A DNA stretch of 64,000 nt from Actinomycetales bacterium (lineage in GTDB: Bacteria > Actinomycetota > Actinomycetes > Actinomycetales > Cellulomonadaceae). The DNA is taken from positions 124,001-188,000 of the forward strand of contig JAHLLI010000009.1 in assembly GCA_020444245.1 (NCBI GenBank). The letters are read 5' to 3'. Each line of letters begins with the position of its first letter. Within the stretch, counting starts at the first letter, position 1. Below are positions 40,982 through 49,373 of this stretch, piece by piece. The notes under the pieces are model-generated. The model saw only the letters and a program-made list of their open reading frames with translations, ran no database searches and had not been told where the DNA came from. The position numbers and the translations under genes are program-made.

Positions 40982-41710
40982 ATGACCGAGTCCGTCCACC
41001 GTCAGGTCCGCGAGCACTACGCCGACGCCGCCCGAGCCGCCGCGGCGGGGGCGGGCTGCTGCGGCGGGAGCGACTTCGGCTCGGAGCTGTACGCCCGCGC
41101 CGACATCGACGCCCTCCCGGTTGCGGCCGTCCAGGCTTCGCTCGGCTGCGGCAACCCTCTGCTGGTCGCGGAGCTCGAGCCGGGCGACCGCGTCCTCGAC
41201 CTCGGCTCGGGCGGCGGGATCGACGTGCTGCTCTCGGCGCGCCGGGTCGGGCCGACGGGCCGCGCCTACGGCGTGGACATGACCCCGGAGATGCTCGAGC
41301 TCGCCCGGCGCAACGCCGCCGAGGCCGGCGCGGCCAACGTCGAGTTCCGGTACGGGACGATCGAGGACCTGCCGTTCGACGACGCGAGCGTCGACGTGGT
41401 GATCTCCAACTGCGTGATCAACCTCGCCGCGGACAAGCGGGCGGTCCTGGCCGAGGCGCTCCGGGTCCTGGTGCCGGGCGGCCGGTTCGGTGTCTCGGAC
41501 GTCGTGGCCGAGGACCGCCTGGACCCCGCGGAGCGGGCCGAGCGCGGCTCGTTCGTCGGGTGCGTGGCCGGGGCGTTGTCGCGGGGGGAGTACCTGGAGC
41601 TGCTCGGCGAGGTCGGCTTCGAGGGTGCCGAGGTCAGCTTCACGCACGAGGTCGCCGAGGGCATGCACGGTGCGGTGATCCGCGCGCGGAGACCTCGCGC
41701 CGAGGGGTGA
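40982..41710 (+). CDS. arsM: Arsenite methyltransferase
   Basis: AGCCGGSDFGSELY; SLGCGNPLLVAELEPGDRVLDLGSGGGIDVLLSARRVGPTGRAYGVDMTPEML; SNCVINL; FVGCVAGAL. Confidence 0.92.
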   Translation: MTESVHRQVREHYADAARAAAAGAGCCGGSDFGSELYARADIDALPVAAVQASLGCGNPLLVAELEPGDRVLDLGSGGGIDVLLSARRVGPTGRAYGVDMTPEMLELARRNAAEAGAANVEFRYGTIEDLPFDDASVDVVISNCVINLAADKRAVLAEALRVLVPGGRFGVSDVVAEDRLDPAERAERGSFVGCVAGALSRGEYLELLGEVGFEGAEVSFTHEVAEGMHGAVIRARRPRAEG

Positions 41711-41855
41711 GGGGGTCCGATTCGTCTCATTGATCGGGACAATCGGTGTCGCATGTCGGACGGCAACTGCGGGTCACGGGCCATCGGGGGTGTCGTTCGC
41801 CACACTTCAAGGGCCGATCTTGGCGGAAGCGACGGCGTGGCGTCCTCCACTCCGG

Positions 41856-41871
41856 AGTGATCTGACTCACA
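41856..41871. promoter_or_regulatory. Weak second Crp/GlxR-like site upstream of bldC
   Basis: AGTGATCTGACTCACA, one mismatch to TGTGANNNNNNTCACA. Confidence 0.4.
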
Positions 41872-41992
41872 TTTCGAAGCCGAATCGGCCCTCCAAGTGT
41901 GACGTATGTCCCAGTTCGGGGGGCTTTGCGGGGCATCATCCCGGTTCTTGAGCGGTCGACGTGTCCCGACGTGTCCAGTTTCGTACGGTTTG

Positions 41993-42008
41993 TGTGACCG
42001 AGATCACA
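41993..42008. promoter_or_regulatory. Crp/GlxR-type binding site upstream of bldC
   Basis: TGTGACCGAGATCACA matches TGTGAN6TCACA exactly; about 26 bp upstream of -10-like TATTGT (42034). Confidence 0.75.
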
Positions 42009-42080
42009 ACACGGATCGGTAAAGGATGTCCGATATTGTCCCGATGTCTGGTGTGAGGCCCCGCCCGGGAACCCGGGAGA

Positions 42081-42174
42081 GGTCCTCGTCACGAGAAAGG
42101 CAAACCCGCTGTGAGGCGGGGACGCAAAGCCAGGGGCCCGTACGGGTCGCCCAGCCGCCGAACGACGATGGGAC
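42081..42174 (+). ncRNA. Cyclic di-GMP-I (GEMM) riboswitch upstream of bldC
   Basis: GTCACGAGAAAGGCAAACC-CGC-U-GUGA-G-GCG-GGGACGCAAAGCCAGGGGCCC...; GNRA loop; P1 GTCCTCGTC / GACGATGGGAC closes 7 nt before the start codon. Confidence 0.9.
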
Positions 42175-42181
42175 TACTTCG

Positions 42182-42412
42182 ATGCAGCACAACACCAACG
42201 CCCGGACCGCCGCCACCGTCGGCGTCGACCCCCTCCTGACCCCCGCCGAGGTCGCGAGCCTGTTCCGGGTGGACCCCAAGACCGTGACCCGTTGGGCCAA
42301 CGCCGGCAAGATCAGCACGGTTCGGACCCTTGGCGGGCACCGCCGGTTCTCCGAGCGCGAGGTCCGCAGCCTCCTCGGGGCCGTCCCCGGCCAGCGCCTC
42401 CTCCTCGGCTGA
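42182..42412 (+). CDS. bldC: BldC-type MerR-like HTH transcriptional regulator
   Basis: LLTPAEVASLFRVDPKTVTRWANAGKISTVRTLGGHRRFSEREVRSLL. Confidence 0.93.
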   Translation: MQHNTNARTAATVGVDPLLTPAEVASLFRVDPKTVTRWANAGKISTVRTLGGHRRFSEREVRSLLGAVPGQRLLLG

Positions 42413-42431
42413 TCGCACCCCCGAGCGGACC

Positions 42432-42451
42432 CGGGGCCCCGACGGGCCCCG
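42432..42451 (+). terminator. Terminator-like hairpin downstream of bldC
   Basis: CGGGGCCC-CGAC-GGGCCCCG. Confidence 0.6.
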
Positions 42452-42516
42452 CCCCCCAGCGGTCCGGCTGACCGCGCCGTGCGCCACCCGTCGGTGGCGT
42501 GGGGTTGGATGGCCGG

Positions 42517-43302
42517 GTGCGGATCGCGAGCGTCAACGTCAACGGGGTCCGCGCGGCGTTCCGCCGGGGCATGACCGACTGGCTGGAGCAGGCCGCGCCC
42601 GACGTCCTCCTGCTCCAGGAGGTCCGGGCCCCCTCCGAGGTTCTTCACGAGCACCTGCCCGGCTGGCACGTCGTGCACGCCGAGTCGCAGGCCAAGGGGC
42701 GTTCCGGGGTGGCTGTGGCCAGCCGGACGCCGATGGTGGGAGTCAGGGTCGGCGTCGCGGGCGACGCGGCGACCCACTCCGGCCGCTGGGTGGAGGCCGA
42801 TCTCGAGCTCCCCGGCGGCGGGATCGTGACCGCCGTGTCGGTCTACGTGCACTCCGGCGCCGTCGGGCACCCGTCCATGGACGACAAGCACGAGTTCCTC
42901 GGCCACGCCACGCGTCGGATGGCCGAGCTCCTCGCCGACGGCCGAGTCGCCCTGGTGGGCGGCGACCTGAACATCGCGCACACCGACGCGGACCTGAAGA
43001 ACTGGAAGGGCAACGTCGGCAAGGCCGGCTGCCTGCCGCAGGAGCGCGCCTGGCTGACCGGGTGGCTCGAGTCCGGCTGGGTCGACGTGGCCCGCGCCCG
43101 TGCCGGGGACGTCCCCGGGCCGTACACGTGGTGGTCCTGGCGCGGCAAGGCCTTCGACAACGACGCCGGCTGGCGGATCGACTACCAGATGGCCACTCCA
43201 GCGCTCGCCGCGCGGGTACGTGACGTCCGGGTGGACCGCGCGCCCGCCTACGACCAGCGCTTCAGCGACCACGCACCGCTCGTCGTGGACTACGACACCT
43301 GA
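42517..43302 (+). CDS. xthA: Exodeoxyribonuclease III
   Basis: RIASVNVNGVRAAFRRGMTDWLEQAAPDVLLLQEVRA...GGDLNIAHTDADLKNWKGN...RIDYQMATPAL...SDHAPLVVDY. Confidence 0.94.
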   Translation: MRIASVNVNGVRAAFRRGMTDWLEQAAPDVLLLQEVRAPSEVLHEHLPGWHVVHAESQAKGRSGVAVASRTPMVGVRVGVAGDAATHSGRWVEADLELPGGGIVTAVSVYVHSGAVGHPSMDDKHEFLGHATRRMAELLADGRVALVGGDLNIAHTDADLKNWKGNVGKAGCLPQERAWLTGWLESGWVDVARARAGDVPGPYTWWSWRGKAFDNDAGWRIDYQMATPALAARVRDVRVDRAPAYDQRFSDHAPLVVDYDT

Positions 43303-44642
43303 GCCGGCTCCGGCTCGGCGGGCCCGGGCAGGGTGCGCATCCGCCACAGCGGCGAGGCCACCACGGGCACCGCAGCCAGTGCCAGCCCGACCACCGCGAC
43401 CCACAGCGTCGTGACGACCCCGAGCCGCTCGCCGAGCACGCCACCGAGCAACCCGCCGATCGGCATGGGGCCCCAGACCAGGAACCGCACCGAGGCGTTC
43501 ATCCGCCCCAGCAGCGCCGGCGGGCAGACCCGCTGGCGGAAGCTCACCTGCGCGACGTTGTAGACCACGACGAACGCGTAGAACGACACGCCGGCTGCCG
43601 TGAGCGTCACGATGGCCGGTACGCCCAGGTGCGTCAGAGGGCCCGCAAGCGGGACCAGCGCCCAGGCTGGCGGGGACATGAGCGCGGCCAGCGGGATGAC
43701 CCGTCCCTCGCCGAGCCACCGCGCGAGGCGGCTCGACGCCAGGGCCCCCAGCAGCCCACCGATCGCCGAGGCGCTGAACACCACACCGAGCTGGGCCTCG
43801 GTCAGGCCGAGCTCGCGCAGCACGTACAGCACCAGCAGCGCGCCGGCGATCGAGCTGGACAGGTTGGAGATCCCGGTGCACGCCACCACCCGGCGCAGCA
43901 GCGGGTGGCGCAGCACGAACGAGAGCCCCTCGGCGACCTCGTGGCGTAGCGGCCTGCGGGTCGCGGGGTCCGGCAGCTGCTCGACCATCCGGATCCGGGA
44001 CACCGCCGTCGCCGACGACAGGTAGGTGATCACGGTCCCCACCAGCAGCATGGGCGCGCTCATCACGCGCAGCAGCAGGCCGCCGAGCGCGGGCCCGGCG
44101 ATCTGGGCGACCGACTGCGTGGCCTGGAGCAGCGAGTTCCCCTGCACGAGGTGCGTGGGGCCCACCAGCCCCGGCAGGTAGCTCTGGTAGGCCACGTCGA
44201 AGAACACCGTGGCCGCACTCATCGCGAGGGCGGCCGCGTACAGCACCGGCATCGAGGCGTGCCCGGTCAGCGCGACCACGACCACCACCGCCAGGACCGT
44301 CGCGCGCACCAGGTCGGCCGAGATCAGCGTGTGGCGCTTGCGCATCCGGTCCACCCACGCCCCGGCCGGCAGGCCGATGGCCAGGAACGCCGCGCTCTCG
44401 GCGGCGGTGAGCGCGCCCATCTGCCATGCGGTGGCGTCGAGCGTGGCGACCGCGAACACCGGGATGGCCAGGTTGCCCAGCTGCGCGCCCAGCTGGCCCA
44501 ACCCGTCGCCGAGCCACAGGCGCCGGAAGTCGGCGTGGTGGATCAGGGAGCGTGGCGCGGGCGTGGTGGCGGCCGCCTGCTCGGGCTGCGGTGGTGCCGG
44601 CGGGTCGGCAGGCGGTGCGGCCTCGGGGCGCTCGGAGCTCAC
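43290..44642 (-). CDS. MFS transporter, DHA3-like multidrug/macrolide efflux type
   Basis: 12-TM; FRRLWLGDGLGQLGAQLGNLAIPVFAV...LPAGAWVDRMRKRHTLI; ORF could extend to 44681. Confidence 0.88.
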   Translation of the reverse strand: MSSERPEAAPPADPPAPPQPEQAAATTPAPRSLIHHADFRRLWLGDGLGQLGAQLGNLAIPVFAVATLDATAWQMGALTAAESAAFLAIGLPAGAWVDRMRKRHTLISADLVRATVLAVVVVVALTGHASMPVLYAAALAMSAATVFFDVAYQSYLPGLVGPTHLVQGNSLLQATQSVAQIAGPALGGLLLRVMSAPMLLVGTVITYLSSATAVSRIRMVEQLPDPATRRPLRHEVAEGLSFVLRHPLLRRVVACTGISNLSSSIAGALLVLYVLRELGLTEAQLGVVFSASAIGGLLGALASSRLARWLGEGRVIPLAALMSPPAWALVPLAGPLTHLGVPAIVTLTAAGVSFYAFVVVYNVAQVSFRQRVCPPALLGRMNASVRFLVWGPMPIGGLLGGVLGERLGVVTTLWVAVVGLALAAVPVVASPLWRMRTLPGPAEPEPAQVS

Positions 44643-44657
44643 CCGGTCAGTGTGGGC

Positions 44658-44683
44658 AAGTGATTGGGATCTGTCAATCACTT
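44658..44683. promoter_or_regulatory. Operator dyad between the MFS gene and its divergent HTH regulator
   Basis: Perfect 9-bp arms AAGTGATTG-N8-CAATCACTT. Confidence 0.75.
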
Positions 44684-44694
44684 AGCATGGTGGC

Positions 44695-45216
44695 ATGGAC
44701 GAGGGCCGGGAACGGCGTGAGGCGGAGGCCGAGGCCGACGGCCGCGTGCTCAACAGCGTGCTCCGGCTGCGGATCCTGCGGCTGTGCCTGGACGAGCCGC
44801 TGACCAACAAGGAGGTCGCCGATCGGCTCGGCAAGGATCCGGCCACCGTCTACCACCACGTGCGGCGGCTGGCCGAGCGCGGGTTCCTGGCCGCCCAGCC
44901 CGAGCGCACCGGTGCGCGCGGCGCTCGTGAGGTGCCCTACCTGGCGACCAGGAAGTCCTGGCACACCCCGCTGCCGGACGGGGGGAGCCGGCTGCTGGTC
45001 GAGACGTTCCTCGCCGAGCTCGCGGAGGCCGAACCCCGAACGGTGTCGACCGTCCGGCTCGGGCTCCGGCTCACGCCGGAGGCGAAGGCCGAGATGCTCT
45101 CCCGGCTGCGCGAGGTGCTCGTCGAGTACGCCGACCTCCCGCCGGTCCCGGGGGCCGCGCCGTGGTCGGTCTTCCTCGCGGTGCACGAGGACACCCAGCG
45201 CGCGGACCAGCGGTGA
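44695..45216 (+). CDS. ArsR/wHTH family transcriptional regulator
   Basis: LRLRILRLCLDEPLTNKEVADRLGKDPATVYHHVRRLAERGFL. Confidence 0.87.
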   Translation: MDEGRERREAEAEADGRVLNSVLRLRILRLCLDEPLTNKEVADRLGKDPATVYHHVRRLAERGFLAAQPERTGARGAREVPYLATRKSWHTPLPDGGSRLLVETFLAELAEAEPRTVSTVRLGLRLTPEAKAEMLSRLREVLVEYADLPPVPGAAPWSVFLAVHEDTQRADQR

Positions 45217-45249
45217 GCCGCGACGCGAGCTCGACGTTGGACCGCCCGG

Positions 45250-46281
45250 TCACGGAACGACGACGGCCTTGCCCCGCACGCGGCCGGCGCGCAGGTCGTC
45301 GATCGCGTCGCCGACCCGGTCCAGCGGGTACCTGCCGCCGTGCGTGGGGCGGACCTTGCCCTGGGTGACCAGGTCCACCACCCGCCCGAGCGTGTCCGCC
45401 TGCTCGCTGGCGAGGAACATCACCAGGCGCTGCTTGACGAACGCGTTCAGGATCGAGGCGCCGATCTGGCGCTGGACCCCGCCGGTGAGGCGACCGCCGG
45501 TCTCCGCGCCGACGATCACCAGCGTCCCCGTGGGCGTCAGGAGGCGGCGCAGGTGCCGCAGCCGCCGGCCGCCGGCGATGTCGACGATCAGGTCGAACGC
45601 CCCGCCCGTGGTCTGCGGCGTCAGCTCCGTGGTGCGGTAGTCGACCACGACGTCGGCGCCCAGCGAGCGCACCAGGTCCGCCTTCGCGCCGCTGGCGACC
45701 GCGGTGACGTGCGCGCCGACCGCCGCCGCGATCTGGACGGCGTAGGAGCCCACGCCTCCCGACGCGCCGATCACCAGCACCCGCCGGCCGGGCTCGGCCC
45801 GCCCGTGGTCGCGCACCGCCTGCAGGGCCGTGGCCGCGGAGATCGGCAGCGCCGCGGCCGCCGTGAGGTCCAGGTCGGCCGGGGCCTGGACGAGCTTGTC
45901 CGTCCGTGCCACCGCCAGCTCGGCGTACGCGCCGGCGCCGACGCCCAGCACGCGGTCGCCCACCCGGAACCTGGACCCGGCCTCGTCGTCGCCGACCGCC
46001 TCGACGACGCCCGCCAGGGCGAGCCCGGGCACCGGCTGCTTGGGCCGCCGCAGCCCGAACCCGAACCGGACCACCAGCGGCAGCCCGGCCATGAGGTGCC
46101 AGACCCCCTGGTCGACGCCTGCGGCGGCGACCCGCACCAGCACCTCGCCGGGGCCGGGACTCGGCACCGCGACGTCGTCGCGCACGGTGAGCTGTTCGGT
46201 GCCGCCGTAGCGATGCTGGGTGACGGCTCGCATCGTCGCAGTGGTGGTGCGGGTCGGGTCGGTCGGGGTGGTGGGGCGCAT
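45250..46281 (-). CDS. Zinc-type alcohol dehydrogenase-like NAD(P)-dependent quinone oxidoreductase
   Basis: MRAVTQHRYGGTEQLTVRDDVAVPSPGPGEVLVRVAAAGVD...VLVIGASGGVGSYAVQIAAAVGAHVTAVASGAK. Confidence 0.9.
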   Translation of the reverse strand: MRPTTPTDPTRTTTATMRAVTQHRYGGTEQLTVRDDVAVPSPGPGEVLVRVAAAGVDQGVWHLMAGLPLVVRFGFGLRRPKQPVPGLALAGVVEAVGDDEAGSRFRVGDRVLGVGAGAYAELAVARTDKLVQAPADLDLTAAAALPISAATALQAVRDHGRAEPGRRVLVIGASGGVGSYAVQIAAAVGAHVTAVASGAKADLVRSLGADVVVDYRTTELTPQTTGGAFDLIVDIAGGRRLRHLRRLLTPTGTLVIVGAETGGRLTGGVQRQIGASILNAFVKQRLVMFLASEQADTLGRVVDLVTQGKVRPTHGGRYPLDRVGDAIDDLRAGRVRGKAVVVP

Positions 46282-46306
46282 CTCGATCTCCTGGTCCGGT
46301 GTGATC

Positions 46307-46348
46307 CTTACGGTGTAAGCCGGTGGTACCGTAACCTTACGGCGTACG
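46307..46348. promoter_or_regulatory. TetR-type operator repeats
   Basis: CTTAC-GGT-GTAAG (46307-46319) and near copy CTTAC-GGC-GTACG (46336-46348) between divergent genes. Confidence 0.6.
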
Positions 46349-46371
46349 GAAGTGCAAGACCCGAGGAGCGG

Positions 46372-47073
46372 ATGATGGCGGCGAACCAGCGGGCGGCGGT
46401 GCGCAAGGGGACGCGCAGGGGGACCCTGTCGCGCGGGGCGATCGTGCGGGCCGCGGTGGCACTGGCCGACCGGGAGGGCCTGGCGCACCTGTCGATGCGG
46501 GCGCTGGCCAAGGAGCTCGGTGTGGAAGCGATGTCCCTCTACCACCACGTGCCCAACAAGGACGACGTCCTCGACGGCATGGTCGACCACGTCTTCGCCG
46601 AGATCCACCTGCCCGTGGTCGGGAGCGCGGACTGGCGCGGCGAGCTGCGCCGCAGGTGCGTGTCGGGTCGCGAGGCGATGCTCCGTCACCCGTGGGCGGT
46701 GGGCCTGATGGACTCGCGGCCGAACGCCGGGATCGAGACGCTCCTGCACCACGACGCCGTCGTCGGCTGCCTGCGCCAGGCCGGGTTCGCCTGGCCGATG
46801 GTCTCCCACGCGATGGTGCTGCTCGACGCGCACCTGTACGGCTTCATGGTCCAGGAGCTCAGCCTTCCCGCCGTGGACTCCGAGGAGCTGGGCGAGCTGG
46901 CGATGCAGATGCTCGACGCGCCGAGCGTCGCGCTGCCCCACCTCGCGGCGTTCACCAGCGAGCACGTCCTGCGACCGGGCTACCGGTTCGGCGACGAGTT
47001 CGAGATCGGCCTGGACCTTCTGCTGGATGCGATCGAGGACCGGCTGGAGGCCGACGACGGGGCCCAGCGCTGA
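46372..47073 (+). CDS. TetR/AcrR family regulator with TetR-type C-terminal domain
   Basis: LSRGAIVRAAVALADREGLAHLSMRALAKELGVEAMSLYHHVPNKDDVLDGMVD. Confidence 0.9.
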   Translation: MMAANQRAAVRKGTRRGTLSRGAIVRAAVALADREGLAHLSMRALAKELGVEAMSLYHHVPNKDDVLDGMVDHVFAEIHLPVVGSADWRGELRRRCVSGREAMLRHPWAVGLMDSRPNAGIETLLHHDAVVGCLRQAGFAWPMVSHAMVLLDAHLYGFMVQELSLPAVDSEELGELAMQMLDAPSVALPHLAAFTSEHVLRPGYRFGDEFEIGLDLLLDAIEDRLEADDGAQR

Positions 47074-47154
47074 CCGCCGGTCGCCGGTCGCCGGCCGACG
47101 CTGAGGCGACGGTCGCGCGGCCCGAGGTGTCGGCCCGGGCTGGGACACTGACGC

Positions 47155-49020
47155 GTGAGCTGGATCGTGGTCGAGCACCTCGCCGGTGGCGGAGCCGTGC
47201 TGCACGAGCTCGCACCCGGGGATGCGGCGGCCGGCGGCGCCCCCGACCTGAGCCGTGGGCCGACCGCCTCCGTCCAGGTCGCGTCCGACGACCTGGCCGC
47301 GGTGGTCGCCGCCCGCGAGGCCGACCGTCCGCGGTGGGTGCTCGACGAGGTGGCGCTGCGGTACCCGCCGCTGCTCGCCGCGGGCGTGCGCCTGGACCGG
47401 TGCCACGACCTGCGGCTGTGTCACGCGATCCTGCGCACGTCGGCGTCGTGCTCGGACTCCGCGCTGGCCACTGCCGTCCCCGGGCCGTGGGACGCGCGCC
47501 ACGCGCCGGAGCCCGACGCGGCCGCCGAGTCCGACCGGCAGCCGACCCTCTTCGACGACCTCGCGCCCCCGGAGAGCTCCGACGCCGCGGCCTCCCTCGG
47601 CTCGGCGTCGTCGTGGAACTTCTGGCACGGATCCGGTGCCAGAGCTTCCACGGTCGTCGCCTCGAGCCCGTCGGGGGGCGAGGGAGAGGGCGGCGTCGTG
47701 CCGGACCCGCTCGCGGAGCCGCGGACGCCGGCCGAGGGCGGCCCGGCAGACCTGCTTGCCGAGCTGGGCGCGCAGCTCGAGGCGGTGGCGGGCTCGGAGC
47801 AGCCCGGGCGGCTGCGGCTGCTGCTCGCGGCCGAGTCGACCGGCGCCCTGGTCGCTGCGGAGATGGCGCACGACGGGATGCCGTGGGACGCCGCCGAGCA
47901 CGACCGCCTGCTCACCGAGCTGCTCGGCCCGCGCCCCGCGCCCGGTGCCCGCCCGGCGCGCCTGGAGGAGCTGGCCGCGCAGATCCGCCGCGCCCTGGAC
48001 GCCCCCGCCCTGAACCCCGACTCGCAGCCGGACCTGCTGCACGCGCTGCGCCGCGCGGGCCTGGACGTCACGAGCACCCGGCGTTCCGAGATCGCGGCCC
48101 AGCAGCACCCGGCCGTCGAGCCGGTGCTGGCCTACAAGAAGCTCTCCCGCCTGCTGAGCGCGAACGGCTGGGCCTGGCTGGACACCTGGGTGCGCGACGG
48201 GCGGTTCCGGCCGGACTACGTGGTGGGCGGCGTGGTGACCGGGCGCTGGGCGACCTCGGGCGGCGGCGCGCTGCAGCTGCCGGCTCAGATCCGCTCGGCG
48301 GTCCGGGCCGAACCAGGCTGGACCCTGGTGGTGGCCGACGCCTCCCAGCTCGAGCCCCGGGTGCTCGCTGCGATGTCGGCGGACGGCGCGATGGCCGACG
48401 CGGCCCGCGGCGCCGACCTCTACCAGGCGCTCGCCGACGCCGGCACGGTCTCGAGCCGCAAGGAGGCCAAGTACGGCATGCTCGGCGCGATCTACGGCGC
48501 GACCACCGGGGTCTCAGCGGCTCTGATGCCCCGGCTGACCGCGGCGTACCCGCGGGCGATCGGGCTGGTCGAGGCCGCGGCCCGGGCCGGTGAGCGCGGC
48601 GAGGTGGTCAGCACCTGGCTGGGGCGCTCCTCCCCGCGCCCCGGCCCGTCCTGGTGGGCGGCCCGCGAGGCGGCCTCCGGCGAGGGCGCGGATGCCAGGG
48701 ACGTCGCCGAGGCCAGGCGTCGGGCCCGTGACTGGGGGAGGTTCACCCGGAACTTCGTCGTCCAGGGCACCGCTGCGGAGTGGGCGCTGTGCTGGATGGC
48801 GGCGCTGCGCCGTCGGCTCCGTGACCTGCCCGGGCGGCCGCATCTGGTGTTCTTCCTGCACGACGAGGTCATGGTGCACAGCCCCGTCGGGGTCGCGGAG
48901 CAGGTGGTCGAGGCCGTGCGTGACGCTGCCGCCGAGGCGGGGCGGCTGCTCTTCGGCGACGCGCCGGTGGAGTTCGCGCTGGACGTCGCGGTGGTCGACT
49001 CGTACGACCGGGCGACCTGA
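47155..49020 (+). CDS. Bifunctional 3'-5' exonuclease / family A DNA polymerase (no 5'-nuclease domain)
   Basis: ADASQLEPRVLAAMSADGAM...GADLYQALAD...EAKYGMLGAIYGATTGVS...VFFLHDEVMVHSP polymerase motifs A/B/C; GTG start. Confidence 0.9.
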   Translation: MSWIVVEHLAGGGAVLHELAPGDAAAGGAPDLSRGPTASVQVASDDLAAVVAAREADRPRWVLDEVALRYPPLLAAGVRLDRCHDLRLCHAILRTSASCSDSALATAVPGPWDARHAPEPDAAAESDRQPTLFDDLAPPESSDAAASLGSASSWNFWHGSGARASTVVASSPSGGEGEGGVVPDPLAEPRTPAEGGPADLLAELGAQLEAVAGSEQPGRLRLLLAAESTGALVAAEMAHDGMPWDAAEHDRLLTELLGPRPAPGARPARLEELAAQIRRALDAPALNPDSQPDLLHALRRAGLDVTSTRRSEIAAQQHPAVEPVLAYKKLSRLLSANGWAWLDTWVRDGRFRPDYVVGGVVTGRWATSGGGALQLPAQIRSAVRAEPGWTLVVADASQLEPRVLAAMSADGAMADAARGADLYQALADAGTVSSRKEAKYGMLGAIYGATTGVSAALMPRLTAAYPRAIGLVEAAARAGERGEVVSTWLGRSSPRPGPSWWAAREAASGEGADARDVAEARRRARDWGRFTRNFVVQGTAAEWALCWMAALRRRLRDLPGRPHLVFFLHDEVMVHSPVGVAEQVVEAVRDAAAEAGRLLFGDAPVEFALDVAVVDSYDRAT

Positions 49021-49100
49021 CATCGACCGGACGGGCCCGCGGCGCATCTCGATCACGCCCGGTGGCTCAGGTTCCCCCGAGACGTGCCGATGACGGGGAC

Positions 49101-49373
49101 ATGGACCTCACCCAGGACCCCGGCTACGCCGAGGCGCTGGCCCGCATCGAGCGCACCTATGGCGCGCTGTGGGCCGAGCGCTTCGCCGTGCTGGCGCCCC
49201 TGATGTTCGAGGACTCCGAGGGCGCACTGGCCAAGGCCTTCCTCTACGGTCTGGACGCCAACGCCGCAGGCTCGGCGGTCGGCGAGGACGTCGCCTGGAC
49301 CGCCTGCGAGGCGATCGTCGACGAGTACGCCGCCGAGGTGGTCCGCGAGGCCGAGCGCCTCATCGCGGACTGA
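49101..49373 (+). CDS. Hypothetical 90-aa protein
   Basis: ATG ORF with plausible codon usage, just downstream of the polymerase. Confidence 0.55.
   Translation: MDLTQDPGYAEALARIERTYGALWAERFAVLAPLMFEDSEGALAKAFLYGLDANAAGSAVGEDVAWTACEAIVDEYAAEVVREAERLIAD

Noticed and set aside
42004-44517. 837-aa minus-strand ORF over bldC and xthA
   Set aside because: Antisense to the riboswitch, bldC and xthA, with no recognisable domain
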